Assembly (NCBI RefSeq): GCF_000730425.1
Contig: NZ_CP008896.1
Location: 5,270,001-5,334,000 of the forward strand
Direction of reading: 5' to 3'
Length of the DNA stretch: 64,000 nt
Source of the DNA: Pseudomonas fluorescens
GTDB lineage: Bacteria > Pseudomonadota > Gammaproteobacteria > Pseudomonadales > Pseudomonadaceae
Both the position numbers and the translations under genes were made by a program. The notes under the pieces are model-generated. The model saw nothing but the letters and a program-made list of their open reading frames with translations, had not been told where the DNA came from and did not search any database. Of this stretch, positions 19,625 to 35,959 are shown piece after piece (position 1 is the first letter of the stretch; every line of letters starts with the position of its first letter).

Positions 19625-20764
19625 ATGGCCACGCTGCGTATTGCATTGGTGGCCGGAGAGGCTTCTGGCGATATCCTGGGCGCTGGCCTGATGCGAGCCA
19701 TCAAGGCGCGGCATCCAGCGGTTGAATTTATTGGGGTCGGGGGCCCGCTGATGCAGGCCGAAGGCCTGACTTCCTACTTTCCCATGGAGCGTTTATCGGT
19801 CATGGGGCTGGTCGAAGTGTTGGGACGCCTGCGCGAGCTACTGGCTCGGCGCAAGCTGCTGATCCAGACCCTGATTGAAGAGAAGCCAGACGTCTTTATC
19901 GGTATCGACGCGCCGGACTTCACCCTCAATATCGAACTCAAACTGCGTCAGGCCGGGATCAAGACCGTGCATTACGTCAGTCCGTCCGTGTGGGCGTGGC
20001 GGCAGAAGCGTGTCTTGAAGATCCGCGAAGGCTGCGACCTGATGCTGACCCTGCTGCCCTTTGAGGCGCGGTTCTACGAAGAGAAGGGCGTGCCGGTAAG
20101 ATTTGTCGGCCATACCCTGGCCGATACCATCCCGCTACAGGCTGATCGTCCCGCTGCACGCGCCGAGCTGGGCCTGCCCGACGGGCCGCTGGTGGCATTG
20201 ATGCCCGGCAGTCGTGGTGGTGAAGTCGGTCGCCTGGGAGCACTGTTTTTCGATGCTGCCGAGCGCCTGTTGGCGTTGAAGCCTGGGGTGCGTTTTGTGC
20301 TGCCGTGCGCCAGTCCGCAGCGGCGTGCACAGATCGAGACCCTGCTGGTGGGGCGAGACCTGCCGCTGACGTTGCTCGACGGCAGTTCGCATCTGGCCCT
20401 GGCTGCCTGTGATGCGGTGCTGATCGCCTCCGGTACTGCCACGCTGGAGGCCTTGCTCTACAAGCGCCCGATGGTCGTGGCCTATCGCCTGGCGCCGCTG
20501 ACCTATTGGATTCTCAAGCGCATGGTCAAAAGCCCCTACATCTCTTTGCCCAACCTGCTTGCCCAGCGTTTGTTGGTGCCGGAGTTGCTGCAGGATGCTG
20601 CAACGCCCGAGGCATTGGCCCAGACTATTCTGCCGTTGATCGACGGTGGCGAAGAGCAGACCCGCGGGTTTGACGAAATTCACCGTACCTTGCGCCGTGA
20701 TGCGTCGAACCAGGCCGCAGATGCCGTGTTGACCTTGATCGGCCGCCAGCAGGAAACCCTATGA
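19625..20764 (+). CDS. lpxB: Lipid A disaccharide synthase
   Basis: This 379-residue GT19 glycosyltransferase joins UDP-2,3-diacylglucosamine and lipid X to form the lipid A disaccharide at the inner membrane. Motifs are [51 protein letters not shown] and [13 protein letters not shown], with the donor-site segment [19 protein letters not shown]. It follows lpxA by two bases and overlaps rnhB by four bases. Confidence 0.97.
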   Translation: MATLRIALVAGEASGDILGAGLMRAIKARHPAVEFIGVGGPLMQAEGLTSYFPMERLSVMGLVEVLGRLRELLARRKLLIQTLIEEKPDVFIGIDAPDFTLNIELKLRQAGIKTVHYVSPSVWAWRQKRVLKIREGCDLMLTLLPFEARFYEEKGVPVRFVGHTLADTIPLQADRPAARAELGLPDGPLVALMPGSRGGEVGRLGALFFDAAERLLALKPGVRFVLPCASPQRRAQIETLLVGRDLPLTLLDGSSHLALAACDAVLIASGTATLEALLYKRPMVVAYRLAPLTYWILKRMVKSPYISLPNLLAQRLLVPELLQDAATPEALAQTILPLIDGGEEQTRGFDEIHRTLRRDASNQAADAVLTLIGRQQETL

Positions 20765-21393
20765 AGACGCAAATGGGCCTGGACTTCAGCCTGGTCGCCC
20801 AAACCCACGAACTGGTCGCCGGTGTCGATGAAGTAGGACGCGGCCCACTGTGCGGCGCGGTGGTCACGGCGGCGGTGATTCTTGACCCGAATCGTCCGAT
20901 TCTTGGCCTCAACGACTCGAAGAAACTCACCGAGGCCCGCCGTGAAAAACTGTTTGATGAAATTTGCGAAAAGGCCCTCAGCTGGCATATCGCCAGGGCT
21001 GAAGTCGAGGAAATCGACGAGCTGAATATTCTCCATGCCACGATGCTGGCCATGCAGCGTGCTGTCGAGGGCCTGCACATTACCCCGAAGCTGGCGATGA
21101 TCGACGGTAATCGCTGCCCGAAGCTGGCGATGCCGGCCGAAGCAGTGGTCAAGGGTGATAGCAAGGTTCCGGCGATTGCCGCCGCCTCGATCCTGGCCAA
21201 GGTCAGCCGCGACCGTGAAATGGCGGCGTTCGAGTTGATCTATCCGGGCTATGGCATCGGTGGCCATAAAGGCTACCCAACGCCCGTTCATCTGCAAGCC
21301 CTGGCCCGATTGGGTCCGACGCCGATCCATCGACGTTCGTTTGCCCCGGTACGCCAGGCTTACGAGGCGCGCGCAAACCTCGTCGAGATTTAG
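20761..21393 (+). CDS. rnhB: Ribonuclease HII
   Basis: This 210-residue endonuclease removes ribonucleotides from DNA and RNA-DNA hybrids. The active-site motif [20 protein letters not shown] supplies the Asp-Glu pair. The third Asp is in [12 protein letters not shown] and the fourth in [13 protein letters not shown]. Its start overlaps lpxB (ATGA). A terminator hairpin follows it, closing the lipid A operon. Confidence 0.96.
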   Translation: MKTQMGLDFSLVAQTHELVAGVDEVGRGPLCGAVVTAAVILDPNRPILGLNDSKKLTEARREKLFDEICEKALSWHIARAEVEEIDELNILHATMLAMQRAVEGLHITPKLAMIDGNRCPKLAMPAEAVVKGDSKVPAIAAASILAKVSRDREMAAFELIYPGYGIGGHKGYPTPVHLQALARLGPTPIHRRSFAPVRQAYEARANLVEI

Positions 21394-21414
21394 GCGCAGG
21401 CTGATGTTTTACTC

Positions 21415-21446
21415 AAGGCCCGGTACAATCCGGGCCTTGTTGTTTT
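21415..21446 (+). terminator. Intrinsic terminator between rnhB and dnaE
   Basis: AAGGCCCGG and CCGGGCCTT form a nine-base stem around TACAAT, followed by the T-rich GTTGTTTT. It ends the long envelope cluster just before dnaE. The loop TACAAT also resembles a -10 box, but no matching -35 was identified. Confidence 0.85.
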
Positions 21447-21470
21447 CACACGTATCTAGACAGGATCACT

Positions 21471-24400
21471 ATGCCGGCTTCATTCGTTCACCTGCGCCTG
21501 CACACTGAATACTCCCTGGTCGACGGCCTGGTACGGATCAAACCACTGGTCAAAACCCTGGTGGGCATGAATATGCCTGCCGTTGCGGTGACCGATCAGA
21601 ACAACATGTGCTCCCTGGTCAAGTTCTATAAGAGCACCATGGGCGCCGGTATCAAGCCGATCTGCGGCGCCGACTTGTGGCTGTCCAACAAGGATCCGGA
21701 TAACGCCTTGAGCCGTATCAGCCTGTTGGCGATGAACGGTGTGGGCTATCGCAACCTGACCGAATTGATTTCCCGTGGTTTTATCGACGGCCAGCGCAAT
21801 GGCTCGATCATCATCGAGCGCGAATGGGTGGCGCAGGCCAGCGAAGGGTTGATCATGTTATCGGCCGCCAAAGAGGGCGAGATCGGTATCGCGTTACTGG
21901 GCGGCAACCCGCATGAGGCCCAAGTGCTGGCCAGTGAGTGGATGAAGGTCTTTCCCGACCGCTTTTACCTGGAAATCCAGCGTACCAATCGCCCCAACGA
22001 CGAAGAGCATCTGCACGCCGCCGTGGCCCTGGCCGAAAAGCTGGGCGCGCCACTGGTAGCCACCAACGATGTACGTTTTATAAAGAAGGAAGATTTCGAG
22101 GCTCACGAAACCCGCGTGTGCATCGGCGAAGGCCGGGCGCTGGACGATCCGCGGCGCTCGAAGAACTACAGCGAAGAGCAATACCTCAAAAGTGCCGAGG
22201 AAATGGCTGAGCTGTTCAGCGACTTGCCTGAGGCGCTGGAAAACTCCGTCGAAATTGCCAAGCGCTGCAATATCGAAGTGAAGCTGGGCAAACACTTCTT
22301 GCCCAACTTCCCGATTCCCGATGGCATGACCATCGATGAATATTTTCGCAAGGTGTCCTTCGATGGCCTGGAGGAGCGTCTTGTTGTCCTGCTGCCCAAG
22401 GACACCACCGAAGACTACGACGCCAAGCGCCAAGTGTATGTCGACCGGCTGAATTTCGAGCTGGATATCATTATCCAGATGGGCTTCCCCGGTTACTTCC
22501 TGATCGTAATGGATTTTATCCAGTGGGCCAAAAGCAACGGCGTGCCGGTAGGGCCTGGCCGGGGGTCGGGTGCTGGCTCGCTGGTGGCTTATGTACAGAA
22601 GATCACCGACCTTGACCCGCTGGAATATGACCTGCTGTTCGAGCGGTTCCTGAACCCCGAGCGGGTATCGATGCCCGACTTCGACGTCGACTTCTGCATG
22701 GATGGTCGCGACCGGGTGATCGAGTATGTGGCCGAGAAATATGGCCGTAACGCGGTAAGCCAGATCATTACCTTTGGTTCCATGGCGGCCAAGGCGGTAA
22801 TTCGCGACGTGGCGCGGGTGCAGGGCAAGTCCTACGGCCTGGCGGATCGACTGTCGAAGATGATTCCCTTCGAAGTCGGCATGACCCTGGAAAAAGCCTA
22901 CGAGCAAGAAGAAATCCTGCGTGACTTCATCAAGGTCGATGAAGAAGCCGCCGAAATCTGGGACATGGCCCGCAAACTTGAAGGCGTGGTGCGTAACGTC
23001 GGTAAGCACGCCGGTGGCGTGGTAATCGCTCCGACCAAGCTGACAGACTTTTCGCCGATCTACTGCGACGAAGAAGGCGATGGCCTGGTAACCCAGTTCG
23101 ACAAGGATGACGTGGAAGCAGCCGGCCTGGTGAAGTTCGACTTCCTCGGCCTGCGTACCCTGACGATCATCGATTGGGCGCTCAAGACCATCAACCGCGA
23201 CCGCGCCAAGGTGGGCGAAGAACCGCTGGATATCGCGTTTATCCCGCTGGACGACAAGCCGACCTACGCCCTGCTGCAAAAGGCCGAAACCACCGCGGTA
23301 TTCCAACTTGAATCGCGCGGCATGAAGGAGCTGATCAAAAAGCTCAAGCCCGACTGCCTGGAAGACTTGATCGCATTGGTGGCCCTGTTCCGTCCGGGCC
23401 CACTGCAATCGGGCATGGTTGACGACTTTATCAACCGTAAGCACGGGCGCGCCGAGCTGGCTTACCCGCACTCCGATTACCAGTACGAAGGCCTCAAGCC
23501 GGTACTGGCGCCGACCTACGGCATCATTCTGTATCAAGAGCAGGTGATGCAGATTGCCCAGGTCATGGCCGGCTATACCCTAGGTGGCGCGGACATGCTC
23601 CGTCGAGCCATGGGTAAGAAAAAGCCAGAGGAAATGGCCAAGCAGCGCGGTGGTTTCATTGAAGGTTGCGCCACCAACAATATCGACGCCGACCTGGCCG
23701 GTAACATCTTTGACCTGGTGGAAAAATTCGCCGGTTACGGCTTCAACAAATCCCACTCCGCCGCCTACGGCCTGGTGTCGTACCAGACCGCCTGGCTGAA
23801 GGCCCACTATCCGGCGCCGTTCATGGCGGCGGTGCTTTCGGCGGATATGCACAACACCGACAAGGTCGTGACCTTGATCGAAGAAGTGCGGACCATGAAG
23901 CTGCGCCTTGACGCGCCGGACGTGAACGCCTCGGAATTCAAATTCACCGTGAACGACGAAGGCCGCATCATTTACGGCCTGGGTGCGATCAAGGGGGTGG
24001 GCGAAGGCCCGGTTGAGGCGATCACCGAGGCGCGCCAGGAGGGGCCGTTCAAGGATCTGTTCGACTTCTGCGCCCGGGTCGACCTCAAGCGCATCAACAA
24101 ACGTACCCTGGATGGCCTGATCCGCAGCGGCGCACTTGACCGTCTCGGCCCGTACTTTCATGACGAGCCGAAGGCTTACCAGGCCAATATCGACCGTAAC
24201 CGCGCGGTGCTGCTGGCCGCCATGGAAGAAGCGATCAAGGCCGCCGAGCAGACCGCCCGCACCCACGACAGCGGGCATGCCGACCTGTTTGGCGGGCTGT
24301 TCGTCGAAGAAGACGCCGATGTATACGCCAACCACCGCAAGGCCAAGGAACTGACCCTCAAGGAACGTCTCAAGGGTGAAAAAGACACCCTGGGCCTGTA

Positions 24401-24992
24401 CCTCACCGGGCATCCGATTGATGAATATGAAGGCGAGATCCGCCGTTTCGCCCGCCAGCGCATCATCGACCTGAAACCGGCACGCGATACCCAGACGGTC
24501 GCCGGGATGATCATTGCCCTGCGGGTAATGAAGAACAAAAAGGGCGACAAGATGGGTTTCATCACCCTCGACGACCGCTCCGGGCGTATCGAAGCGTCAC
24601 TGTTTGCCGACGCCTTCCATTCTGCGCAGTCGCTGTTGCAGACCGATGCGATGGTGGTGGTGGAGGGGGAGGTGAGCAACGATGACTTCTCCGGCGGCCT
24701 GCGCCTGCGGATCAAACGCGTAATGAGCATGGAAGATGCCCGCACCAACCTGGCCGAAAGCCTGCGCCTGAAGGTGAAAACCGAAGCGCTCAAGGGCGAT
24801 CAGCTACGCTGGTTGGGGGATTTGCTCAAGCGTCACCGTGGCGCGTGCCCGGTGACCATGGAGTACACCGGCAGCGATGCCAAGGCGATGTTGCAGTTCG
24901 GTGAGACGTGGCGAATTGACCCGGCCGATGGCTTGATTCAAGCATTGCGTGACCAGTTCGGGCGTGACAACGTCTTCCTCCAATACCGTTGA
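21471..24992 (+). CDS. dnaE: DNA polymerase III alpha subunit
   Basis: This 1173-residue family C replicative polymerase is the catalytic subunit of the replisome. The N-terminal PHP domain begins [19 protein letters not shown]. The catalytic Asp pair is in [15 protein letters not shown] near residue 402, with [16 protein letters not shown] before it and [15 protein letters not shown] after it. Tandem HhH and OB segments follow in the C-terminal third ([31 protein letters not shown]). Length is normal for DnaE1. Confidence 0.98.
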   Translation: MPASFVHLRLHTEYSLVDGLVRIKPLVKTLVGMNMPAVAVTDQNNMCSLVKFYKSTMGAGIKPICGADLWLSNKDPDNALSRISLLAMNGVGYRNLTELISRGFIDGQRNGSIIIEREWVAQASEGLIMLSAAKEGEIGIALLGGNPHEAQVLASEWMKVFPDRFYLEIQRTNRPNDEEHLHAAVALAEKLGAPLVATNDVRFIKKEDFEAHETRVCIGEGRALDDPRRSKNYSEEQYLKSAEEMAELFSDLPEALENSVEIAKRCNIEVKLGKHFLPNFPIPDGMTIDEYFRKVSFDGLEERLVVLLPKDTTEDYDAKRQVYVDRLNFELDIIIQMGFPGYFLIVMDFIQWAKSNGVPVGPGRGSGAGSLVAYVQKITDLDPLEYDLLFERFLNPERVSMPDFDVDFCMDGRDRVIEYVAEKYGRNAVSQIITFGSMAAKAVIRDVARVQGKSYGLADRLSKMIPFEVGMTLEKAYEQEEILRDFIKVDEEAAEIWDMARKLEGVVRNVGKHAGGVVIAPTKLTDFSPIYCDEEGDGLVTQFDKDDVEAAGLVKFDFLGLRTLTIIDWALKTINRDRAKVGEEPLDIAFIPLDDKPTYALLQKAETTAVFQLESRGMKELIKKLKPDCLEDLIALVALFRPGPLQSGMVDDFINRKHGRAELAYPHSDYQYEGLKPVLAPTYGIILYQEQVMQIAQVMAGYTLGGADMLRRAMGKKKPEEMAKQRGGFIEGCATNNIDADLAGNIFDLVEKFAGYGFNKSHSAAYGLVSYQTAWLKAHYPAPFMAAVLSADMHNTDKVVTLIEEVRTMKLRLDAPDVNASEFKFTVNDEGRIIYGLGAIKGVGEGPVEAITEARQEGPFKDLFDFCARVDLKRINKRTLDGLIRSGALDRLGPYFHDEPKAYQANIDRNRAVLLAAMEEAIKAAEQTARTHDSGHADLFGGLFVEEDADVYANHRKAKELTLKERLKGEKDTLGLYLTGHPIDEYEGEIRRFARQRIIDLKPARDTQTVAGMIIALRVMKNKKGDKMGFITLDDRSGRIEASLFADAFHSAQSLLQTDAMVVVEGEVSNDDFSGGLRLRIKRVMSMEDARTNLAESLRLKVKTEALKGDQLRWLGDLLKRHRGACPVTMEYTGSDAKAMLQFGETWRIDPADGLIQALRDQFGRDNVFLQYR

Positions 24993-25131
24993 CGGTCAGG
25001 GCTGTCCTTGTACCCCTGACCTCGACTCGACATTTAATCTCGACCTTGACGCGCCTCTCCCTTAAGGTAGGGCGCGAATAGACAACCGGCTGGCCGGGCA
25101 CTCCCTGGCCGTCGACCCAAGACGGACGCTT

Positions 25132-26079
25132 ATGAACCCGAATTTTCTTGATTTCGAACAGCCGATCGCTGACCTGCAAGCCAAGATCGAAGAGCTGCGC
25201 CTGGTCGGCAATGACAATTCGCTGAATATCGGCGATGAAATCTCCCGCCTGCAAGACAAGAGCAAGACGCTCACCGAAGACATCTTCGGCAAGCTGACCA
25301 GTTGGCAGATCGCGCGTCTGGCCCGCCACCCGCGTCGTCCGTACACCCTGGACTACATCGATCATATCTTCACCGAGTTCGACGAGCTGCATGGCGACCG
25401 TCACTTCTCCGATGATGCGGCGATTGTCGGCGGTATTGCCCGCCTGGACGACCAGCCAGTGATGGTGATCGGTCACCAGAAAGGTCGTGAAGTACGCGAG
25501 AAAGTCCGTCGCAACTTCGGCATGCCGCGCCCGGAAGGTTACCGCAAGGCCTGCCGCCTGATGGAAATGGCTGAACGCTTCAAGATGCCGATCCTGACCT
25601 TTATCGACACCCCTGGCGCCTACCCTGGCATCGACGCTGAAGAGCGCAACCAGAGCGAAGCGATTGCCTGGAACCTGCGGGTGATGGCGCGCCTGAAAAC
25701 CCCGATCATCGCGACCGTGATCGGTGAGGGTGGCTCCGGCGGTGCGCTGGCCATTGGCGTCTGCGACCAACTGAACATGCTGCAGTATTCCACCTACGCG
25801 GTAATCTCGCCGGAAGGTTGTGCCTCGATCTTGTGGAAAACCGCAGAAAAGGCCCCGGATGCTGCCGAAGCCATGGGTATCACCGCTGATCGCCTCAAAG
25901 GCCTGGGCATCGTCGACAAGGTGATCGCCGAACCGCTGGGCGGCGCCCACCGCGACCCGGCTGCTGCATCGGCCACTATCCGCGCCGAGCTTTGCGCGCA
26001 GTTGGACATGCTCAAGACGTTTGACAACGAGGCGCTGTTGGCTCGTCGTTACGAGCGTCTGATGAGCTACGGCCTGTAA
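25132..26079 (+). CDS. accA: Acetyl-CoA carboxylase carboxyltransferase subunit alpha
   Basis: This 315-residue subunit, with AccD, transfers the carboxyl group from biotin to acetyl-CoA to give malonyl-CoA for fatty-acid synthesis. The crotonase-fold core shows [20 protein letters not shown] and [20 protein letters not shown], with the N-terminal helix [17 protein letters not shown] 139-base gap after dnaE gives room for a promoter. A REP pair follows. Confidence 0.97.
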   Translation: MNPNFLDFEQPIADLQAKIEELRLVGNDNSLNIGDEISRLQDKSKTLTEDIFGKLTSWQIARLARHPRRPYTLDYIDHIFTEFDELHGDRHFSDDAAIVGGIARLDDQPVMVIGHQKGREVREKVRRNFGMPRPEGYRKACRLMEMAERFKMPILTFIDTPGAYPGIDAEERNQSEAIAWNLRVMARLKTPIIATVIGEGGSGGALAIGVCDQLNMLQYSTYAVISPEGCASILWKTAEKAPDAAEAMGITADRLKGLGIVDKVIAEPLGGAHRDPAAASATIRAELCAQLDMLKTFDNEALLARRYERLMSYGL

Positions 26080-26090
26080 GCGCGATACCC

Positions 26091-26175
26091 TGTAGGAGCC
26101 GGCTTGCCGGCGACGGCTGCTTCAAGCCTTTTGGTGCCTTCTCGGGCCTCATCGCCGGCAAGCCGGCTCCTACAG
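26091..26175. repeat. REP pair (accA/tilS spacer)
   Basis: The arm TGTAGGAGCCGGCTTGCCGG and its inverted copy CCGGCAAGCCGGCTCCTACA flank about 45 bases of unrelated sequence. This is a canonical paired (BIME-type) REP of Pseudomonas. Confidence 0.9.
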
Positions 26176-26204
26176 TTTTGATTCTGTTCGGACGGTAATC
26201 CTTG

Positions 26205-27533
26205 ATGAAGCCCTTCAAGCAGGATCTTGCCGCCAAACTCCTGCAAACCCTCGCCCCCTGGCGCAACGCCTCGGCCTGGCATATCGCTTTCTCCGGTGGG
26301 CTCGACTCCACGGTCCTGCTGCACCTTCTCGTCGGTCTGGCAAAAAACCAACCCCTACCGCCCCTTTACGCAGTCCACGTTCACCATGGTCTCCAAGTAG
26401 TGGCCGACGCGTGGCCGGCTCATTGTCAGGGGGTCTGTGATGCTGCAGCTGTGCCGCTGCGAGTCATGCATGTGCAAGTGCAAGCGGGTGCAAGCCTTGA
26501 GCGCGCAGCCCGGGATGCGCGCTACCAGGCGTTCGCCGAGGCGATCGGCCCGGGGGAATTGCTCTTCACTGGCCAGCACCGTGACGATCAGGCCGAGACC
26601 CTGTTGTTCCGCCTATTGCGGGGCGCTGGGGTGCGGGGCCTGGCCGCAATGCCAGTGCAGCGTCCCTTGGGCGAGGGGCGTCTGGCGCGGCCACTGCTGG
26701 ACGTCTCGCGAGCCGAATTGGAAGCCTACGCCCGCGAGCACCAGTTGAATTGGATCGAAGACCCCTCCAATAGCGACTCACGTTTCTCCCGCAATTATCT
26801 GCGCCATCAATTATTCCCGCTGCTCACCGAGCGATGGCCTCGGGCTATCAACACTCTTGCTCGTACTGCCGGGCATTTGAATGAAGCCCAAGGGCTACTC
26901 GATGAGTTGGCGCAATTGGATGTGCAGGCCGCCCAGCTGCCATCGGCGTTTCCCTGGTTGGCGCTGCCATCGTTAGCGCTTGCGCCGCTGCGTGATCTTT
27001 CCGACGCTCGGCAACGCAACGCCCTGCGGTACTGGCTGGGGCCGCTGACGCCCTTGCCCGACAGCGAGCATTGGATCGGCTGGGATACCCTGCGTGATGC
27101 CAAGGCCGATGCACAGCCCGTGTGGCGTTTGGCGGATGGCCAATTGCACCGTTGCAACGATCGCATCTGGTGGATGCCTGCCGAATGGTGGGAGTTTTCC
27201 GGCAGGTCAATGAACTGGTCGCACCCGCAAAACCCACTACAGTTACCTGGCAACGGCCAGTTGTATTTCAGCGGGCCTATCCCTGAAGGCCCTTTGAGCA
27301 TCCGCTACCGCCAGGGTGGTGAAGTCATGGAAGTGCCGGGCCGTGGCCGGCGCGACCTCAAGCGTTTGCTCAACGAAAGTGCTGTGCCGGGCTTGATCCG
27401 TGGCAGATTGCCGCTGCTGTATCAGGACTCCCGGCTGCTGGCCGTGGCCAACCTGGCAAGGGCCTCGACAGGGCAGGGGGATGACTGGCAATTACATTGG
27501 GTGCCACCAACCTGCGATCAAGGTTTGAGCTGA
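26205..27533 (+). CDS. tilS: tRNA(Ile)-lysidine synthetase
   Basis: This 442-residue enzyme modifies C34 of the CAU-anticodon tRNA-Ile to lysidine with ATP, changing its specificity from Met to Ile. The PP-loop motif IAFSGGLDSTVLLHLL is at residues 26-41. HVHHGLQ and TGQHRDDQAETLLFRLLRGA are further family signatures. A substrate-binding middle domain and the C-terminal domain (GRGRRDLKRLLNESAVP) complete it. The ATG at 26205 is preferred over the TTG one codon upstream. Confidence 0.95.
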   Translation: MKPFKQDLAAKLLQTLAPWRNASAWHIAFSGGLDSTVLLHLLVGLAKNQPLPPLYAVHVHHGLQVVADAWPAHCQGVCDAAAVPLRVMHVQVQAGASLERAARDARYQAFAEAIGPGELLFTGQHRDDQAETLLFRLLRGAGVRGLAAMPVQRPLGEGRLARPLLDVSRAELEAYAREHQLNWIEDPSNSDSRFSRNYLRHQLFPLLTERWPRAINTLARTAGHLNEAQGLLDELAQLDVQAAQLPSAFPWLALPSLALAPLRDLSDARQRNALRYWLGPLTPLPDSEHWIGWDTLRDAKADAQPVWRLADGQLHRCNDRIWWMPAEWWEFSGRSMNWSHPQNPLQLPGNGQLYFSGPIPEGPLSIRYRQGGEVMEVPGRGRRDLKRLLNESAVPGLIRGRLPLLYQDSRLLAVANLARASTGQGDDWQLHWVPPTCDQGLS

Positions 27534-27785
27534 TAGCGCCTTTCCGGTAGACTACGCTCCCTTCTTGATACAACTTCTGTGGATTCTCCTGAAACACAGT
27601 CGTTGCCGATTACCAAGCAGTCTTTGCTGGGCGATTCCAAAAAATGTGTAGCGATCAACGTACCGGTGCTCCATTGCCGGTCTGTCACAACGCGGCGGTT
27701 TTTTTGAAAGGTGCACTGTGATTAATGCAGGTGATCGGGGGCTTCGGCCTTCCTTCGCTTTCCCCGGCGGCTCCGACCGCTTTAA

Positions 27786-30289
<2,504 letters not shown>

Positions 30290-30307
30290 CCCGCGTTTCT
30301 CCGGTAA

Positions 30308-31735
<1,428 letters not shown>

Positions 31736-31816
31736 GTAGTTGATGGTAAAAAGACAACGGATTGTGTCGGAAAACTCGCTTTAGAGTGAATTTGCGCACT
31801 AATCTGATGCCTATCA

Positions 31817-31848
31817 AGCACAAGCCTGGTTCTTCCAGGCTTCGTGCT
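31817..31848 (+). terminator. Hairpin between eno and ftsB
   Basis: AGCACAAGCCTGG and CCAGGCTTCGTGCT form a long imperfect stem with a five-base loop. No T-run follows directly, so it may terminate weakly or process the eno transcript ahead of ftsB. Confidence 0.45.
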
Positions 31849-31906
31849 ATCAGTTGCTTCAAAAGTTTTGCATGGCTGTCTTTTTTCACTGGATACCCGA
31901 TATTCG

Positions 31907-32185
31907 ATGCGCAGTCCCAATTGGTTGTTCCTCGTCTTGCTCTTGCTGCTGGCTGGCCTGCAGTACCGCCTTTGGGTGGGCAATGGCAGCTTGGCGCAGG
32001 TAACCGACCTGACCCAGCAAATTGCCGCGCAGCACGCCGAGAACGAGGTGTTGCTGGAGCGTAACCGTGTGCTCGATGCCGAAGTGCTTGAGTTGAAAAA
32101 AGGCATGGAGACCGTTGAAGAACGGGCTCGCCATGAGTTGGGCATGGTCAAGGAGGGCGAAACCCTCTACCAGTTGGCCCAATGA
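31907..32185 (+). CDS. ftsB: Cell division protein FtsB
   Basis: This 92-residue bitopic protein joins FtsL and FtsQ in the divisome. A single membrane helix (NWLFLVLLLLLAGLQYRLW) at residues 5-23 is followed by a coiled coil (LTQQIAAQHAENEVLLERNR onward). The frame is longer upstream, but the ATG at 31907 gives the family length and topology. It overlaps ispD by four bases (ATGA). Confidence 0.93.
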   Translation: MRSPNWLFLVLLLLLAGLQYRLWVGNGSLAQVTDLTQQIAAQHAENEVLLERNRVLDAEVLELKKGMETVEERARHELGMVKEGETLYQLAQ

Positions 32186-32889
32186 ATTCCTGTTTGCCGG
32201 CCTTCTGGGCCGTGATTCCTGCCGCGGGCGTGGGTGCCCGCATGGCTGCGGACCGTCCCAAGCAATATCTGCTGTTGGGCGGGCGCACTATTCTCGAACA
32301 CAGCCTAGGCTGTTTCCTCGACCATCCGAGCCTCAAGGGGCTGGTGGTCAGCCTGGCTGTGGATGATCCCTACTGGCCCAGCCTGGCGTGTGCTGGGGAT
32401 CCGCGTATCCAGCGCGCAGAGGGTGGCTCGGAGCGCTCAGGTTCAGTGCTCAATGCGTTGCTGCAACTCAATGCCCTGGGCGCCAGCGATGACGACTGGG
32501 TACTGGTGCACGATGCCGCACGGCCGAACCTGAGCCGCGAAGATCTCGACACGTTATTGGCGCAGCTGGCGGATGACCCGGTGGGCGGCTTGCTGGCTGT
32601 TCCGGCCCGCGACACCCTCAAGCGTGTCGACAGGCACGGACGGGTGGTGGAAACCATTGACCGCAGCCCGATCTGGCAAGCCTACACACCGCAAATGTTC
32701 CGCCTGGGCGCCTTGCATCGTGCCTTGGCCGATAGCCTGGTGGCCGATGCGGTCATCACCGATGAAGCCTCGGCCATGGAATGGTCCGGCCAGGCGCCGC
32801 GCCTGATCGAAGGGCGCTCGGACAATATCAAGGTGACCCGGCCGGAGGACCTGGAGTGGCTCAGGTTGCGGTGGGCTAATCGCCGCTAG
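32182..32889 (+). CDS. ispD: 2-C-methyl-D-erythritol 4-phosphate cytidylyltransferase
   Basis: This 235-residue MEP-pathway enzyme couples CTP to methylerythritol phosphate. The glycine-rich nucleotide loop is WAVIPAAGVGARMAADRPKQY. Further signatures are VLVHDAARPNLSREDL, TLKRVDRHGRVVETIDRS and the terminal SDNIKVTRPEDLEW. It is coupled to ftsB. The next pathway gene in the window, ispF, lies 3 kb downstream; the LysR-adhC-fghA genes lie between them. Confidence 0.96.
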   Translation: MNSCLPAFWAVIPAAGVGARMAADRPKQYLLLGGRTILEHSLGCFLDHPSLKGLVVSLAVDDPYWPSLACAGDPRIQRAEGGSERSGSVLNALLQLNALGASDDDWVLVHDAARPNLSREDLDTLLAQLADDPVGGLLAVPARDTLKRVDRHGRVVETIDRSPIWQAYTPQMFRLGALHRALADSLVADAVITDEASAMEWSGQAPRLIEGRSDNIKVTRPEDLEWLRLRWANRR

Positions 32890-32932
32890 GCTCTGGATCG
32901 AGGTGACTTCATCGCAGGCCTGATACCGCAGA

Positions 32933-33829
32933 TCACCCACCGTACTCCGGCCGCCCAGCCAACCCCTCCTTCAAGAACTCTACCAACTTGCGCACCTTCG
33001 GCGATAAATGCCGCTGCTGCGGATAGAGCGCCCACACCGCCGTATTTGGCGGTTGATGGGCCTCAAGCAGTGAAACCAGCGCGCCGCTGTGCAAGTGCTC
33101 CAGTACGTAGTAATCCGGCAGCTGGCACAGCCCTACGCCCTGTAGCGCCGCATCCAGTACCGCTTGCCCACTGTTGCAGCGCCAGTTTCCCTGCACCCTC
33201 TGGGAAAACTCGCGCCCATCCTGGGCCAACTGCCAAATATCCGAACTGCCGATCAGGCAGTTATGCCGGCTCAGTTCCGACAAGCTATGTGGGCGCCCAT
33301 ACCGCTCCAGGTAGGACGGTGACGCGCACAGATACATGCGCCGGGGGGCAAGGCGGCTGGCGACCATCCGTGAGTCTTGCAGGCGACCCAGGCGAATTGC
33401 CAGGTCCAGGCCTTCATGCACCAGGTCGAGGGGGCGGTTGCTCAGTTCGATATCCACCCGCAATTGCGGATACAGCCCCATGAAGCGCGTGACCAGCGGC
33501 ACGATAAAGCGTTCGCCATAGGCCACGGCGCAAGTCATGCGCAACATGCCCTTGGGTTCGCTGGTCAGGTCGCCCACGGCGCGCAGGGCTTCTTCGCGTC
33601 CGTCTTGCAGGCGTTGACAATGTTGCAGGAAGGTTTGCCCGGCCTCGGTCAGCGTAACGCGCCGGGTGCTGCGGTAGAGCAGGCGGGTCTGCAGGCGCTC
33701 TTCCAGGCGTGCCACCTGGCGGCTGATATGGGACGAAGACACACCAAGGCGTTCGGCGGCGGCCGTGAACTGGCTGCATTCGGCCACGGCAACGAACTCA
33801 TCGATGCCTTCCCAGCGGTTTTCCAGCAT
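32933..33829 (-). CDS. gfnR: LysR-family regulator of formaldehyde detoxification (GfnR-like)
   Basis: This 298-residue LysR-type regulator has an N-terminal winged helix-turn-helix at residues 15-65 (FTAAAERLGVSSSHISRQVA and RSTRRVTLTEAG), followed by a periplasmic-binding-fold effector domain. It is divergent from adhC across a 109-base gap, the usual arrangement for a LysR activator and its target. The P. aeruginosa counterpart at this position (PA3630) controls glutathione-dependent formaldehyde removal. The name rests on position and family, since the inducer cannot be read from sequence. Confidence 0.8.
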   Translation of the reverse strand: MLENRWEGIDEFVAVAECSQFTAAAERLGVSSSHISRQVARLEERLQTRLLYRSTRRVTLTEAGQTFLQHCQRLQDGREEALRAVGDLTSEPKGMLRMTCAVAYGERFIVPLVTRFMGLYPQLRVDIELSNRPLDLVHEGLDLAIRLGRLQDSRMVASRLAPRRMYLCASPSYLERYGRPHSLSELSRHNCLIGSSDIWQLAQDGREFSQRVQGNWRCNSGQAVLDAALQGVGLCQLPDYYVLEHLHSGALVSLLEAHQPPNTAVWALYPQQRHLSPKVRKLVEFLKEGLAGRPEYGG

Positions 33830-35051
<1,222 letters not shown>

Positions 35052-35059
35052 GGTCGGCC

Positions 35060-35905
35060 ATGAGTCTGGAAAACCTGTCATGCCAGAAGAGCTTCGGCGG
35101 CTGGCATAAGCGTTATAAACATCATTCCGCTGCGCTGGATTGCGACATGACCTTTGCCGTGTACCTGCCGCCCCAGGCGGAGCAAGGTGGCAAGTTGCCA
35201 GTGTTGTACTGGCTGTCGGGGCTGACCTGTACCGATGAGAACTTCATGCAGAAGGCTGGCGCGCAGCGCGTGGCGGCCGAACTGGGGTTGATCATCGTCG
35301 CGCCGGACACCAGCCCCCGTGGCCCGGGTGTGCCGGGCGATCCGGACAATGCCTGGGACTTTGGCCTGGGGGCGGGTTTCTACCTCAATGCCACCCAGGA
35401 GCCTTGGGCCCGGCATTATCGGATGCATGACTATGTAGTGCAGGAATTGCCTGCGTTGGTTGAAGCGCATTTCCCAGCGTCCGATAAGCGTGGCATCAGT
35501 GGGCACTCCATGGGGGGGCATGGCGCACTGGTGTGCGCCCTGCGCAACCCGGGGCGCTATCGGTCGGTGTCGGCGTTTTCGCCGATCAATAATCCGATGG
35601 ATTGCCCTTGGGGCCAAAAAGCTTTTTCTCGCTACTTGGGAGAGGAACGCTCCAAGTGGCGTGAATGGGACGCCTGTGTGCTGATCAGTGACGCCTCGGA
35701 AAAACTCCCGCTGCTGGTGGATCAGGGCGATCGCGACGACTTCCTGGCCACCCAGCTCAAGCCCGAGGCCTTGCAGCAAGCGGCCAAGGCCGCCGGCCAT
35801 GCGTTGGAGTTGCGCCTGCAACCGGGCTACGACCACAGCTACTTCTTTATCGCCAGCTTCATCGAGGACCACTTGCGTCATCATGGACGTGCTTTGCTCG
35901 GTTAA
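35060..35905 (+). CDS. fghA: S-formylglutathione hydrolase
   Basis: This 281-residue alpha/beta hydrolase (esterase D family) releases formate and glutathione, completing formaldehyde detoxification after adhC. The nucleophile is the Ser in [17 protein letters not shown] near residue 148. The acid is in [11 protein letters not shown] and the His in GYDHSYFFI. The N-terminus ([12 protein letters not shown]) and [18 protein letters not shown] are typical of the family. Confidence 0.96.
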   Translation: MSLENLSCQKSFGGWHKRYKHHSAALDCDMTFAVYLPPQAEQGGKLPVLYWLSGLTCTDENFMQKAGAQRVAAELGLIIVAPDTSPRGPGVPGDPDNAWDFGLGAGFYLNATQEPWARHYRMHDYVVQELPALVEAHFPASDKRGISGHSMGGHGALVCALRNPGRYRSVSAFSPINNPMDCPWGQKAFSRYLGEERSKWREWDACVLISDASEKLPLLVDQGDRDDFLATQLKPEALQQAAKAAGHALELRLQPGYDHSYFFIASFIEDHLRHHGRALLG

Positions 35906-35929
35906 TGTCCGGCAAAAGTAGGTAGAATC

Positions 35930-35957
35930 ACGCCCTGAATTAAATCGGGGCGTTTTT
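35930..35957 (+). terminator. Intrinsic terminator abutting the ispF start codon
   Basis: ACGCCCTGA and TCGGGGCGT form a stem with an AT-rich loop followed by seven T residues, and the ispF ATG comes immediately after the T-tract. It fits the end of adhC-fghA. The GGGG of the 3' arm is the only purine-rich stretch that could serve as an ispF ribosome site. Confidence 0.75.
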
Positions 35958-35959
35958 TT

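Noticed and set aside
21894..23537. A 547-codon minus-strand frame opposite dnaE
   Set aside because: It is a shadow of dnaE with no family pattern or ribosome site.
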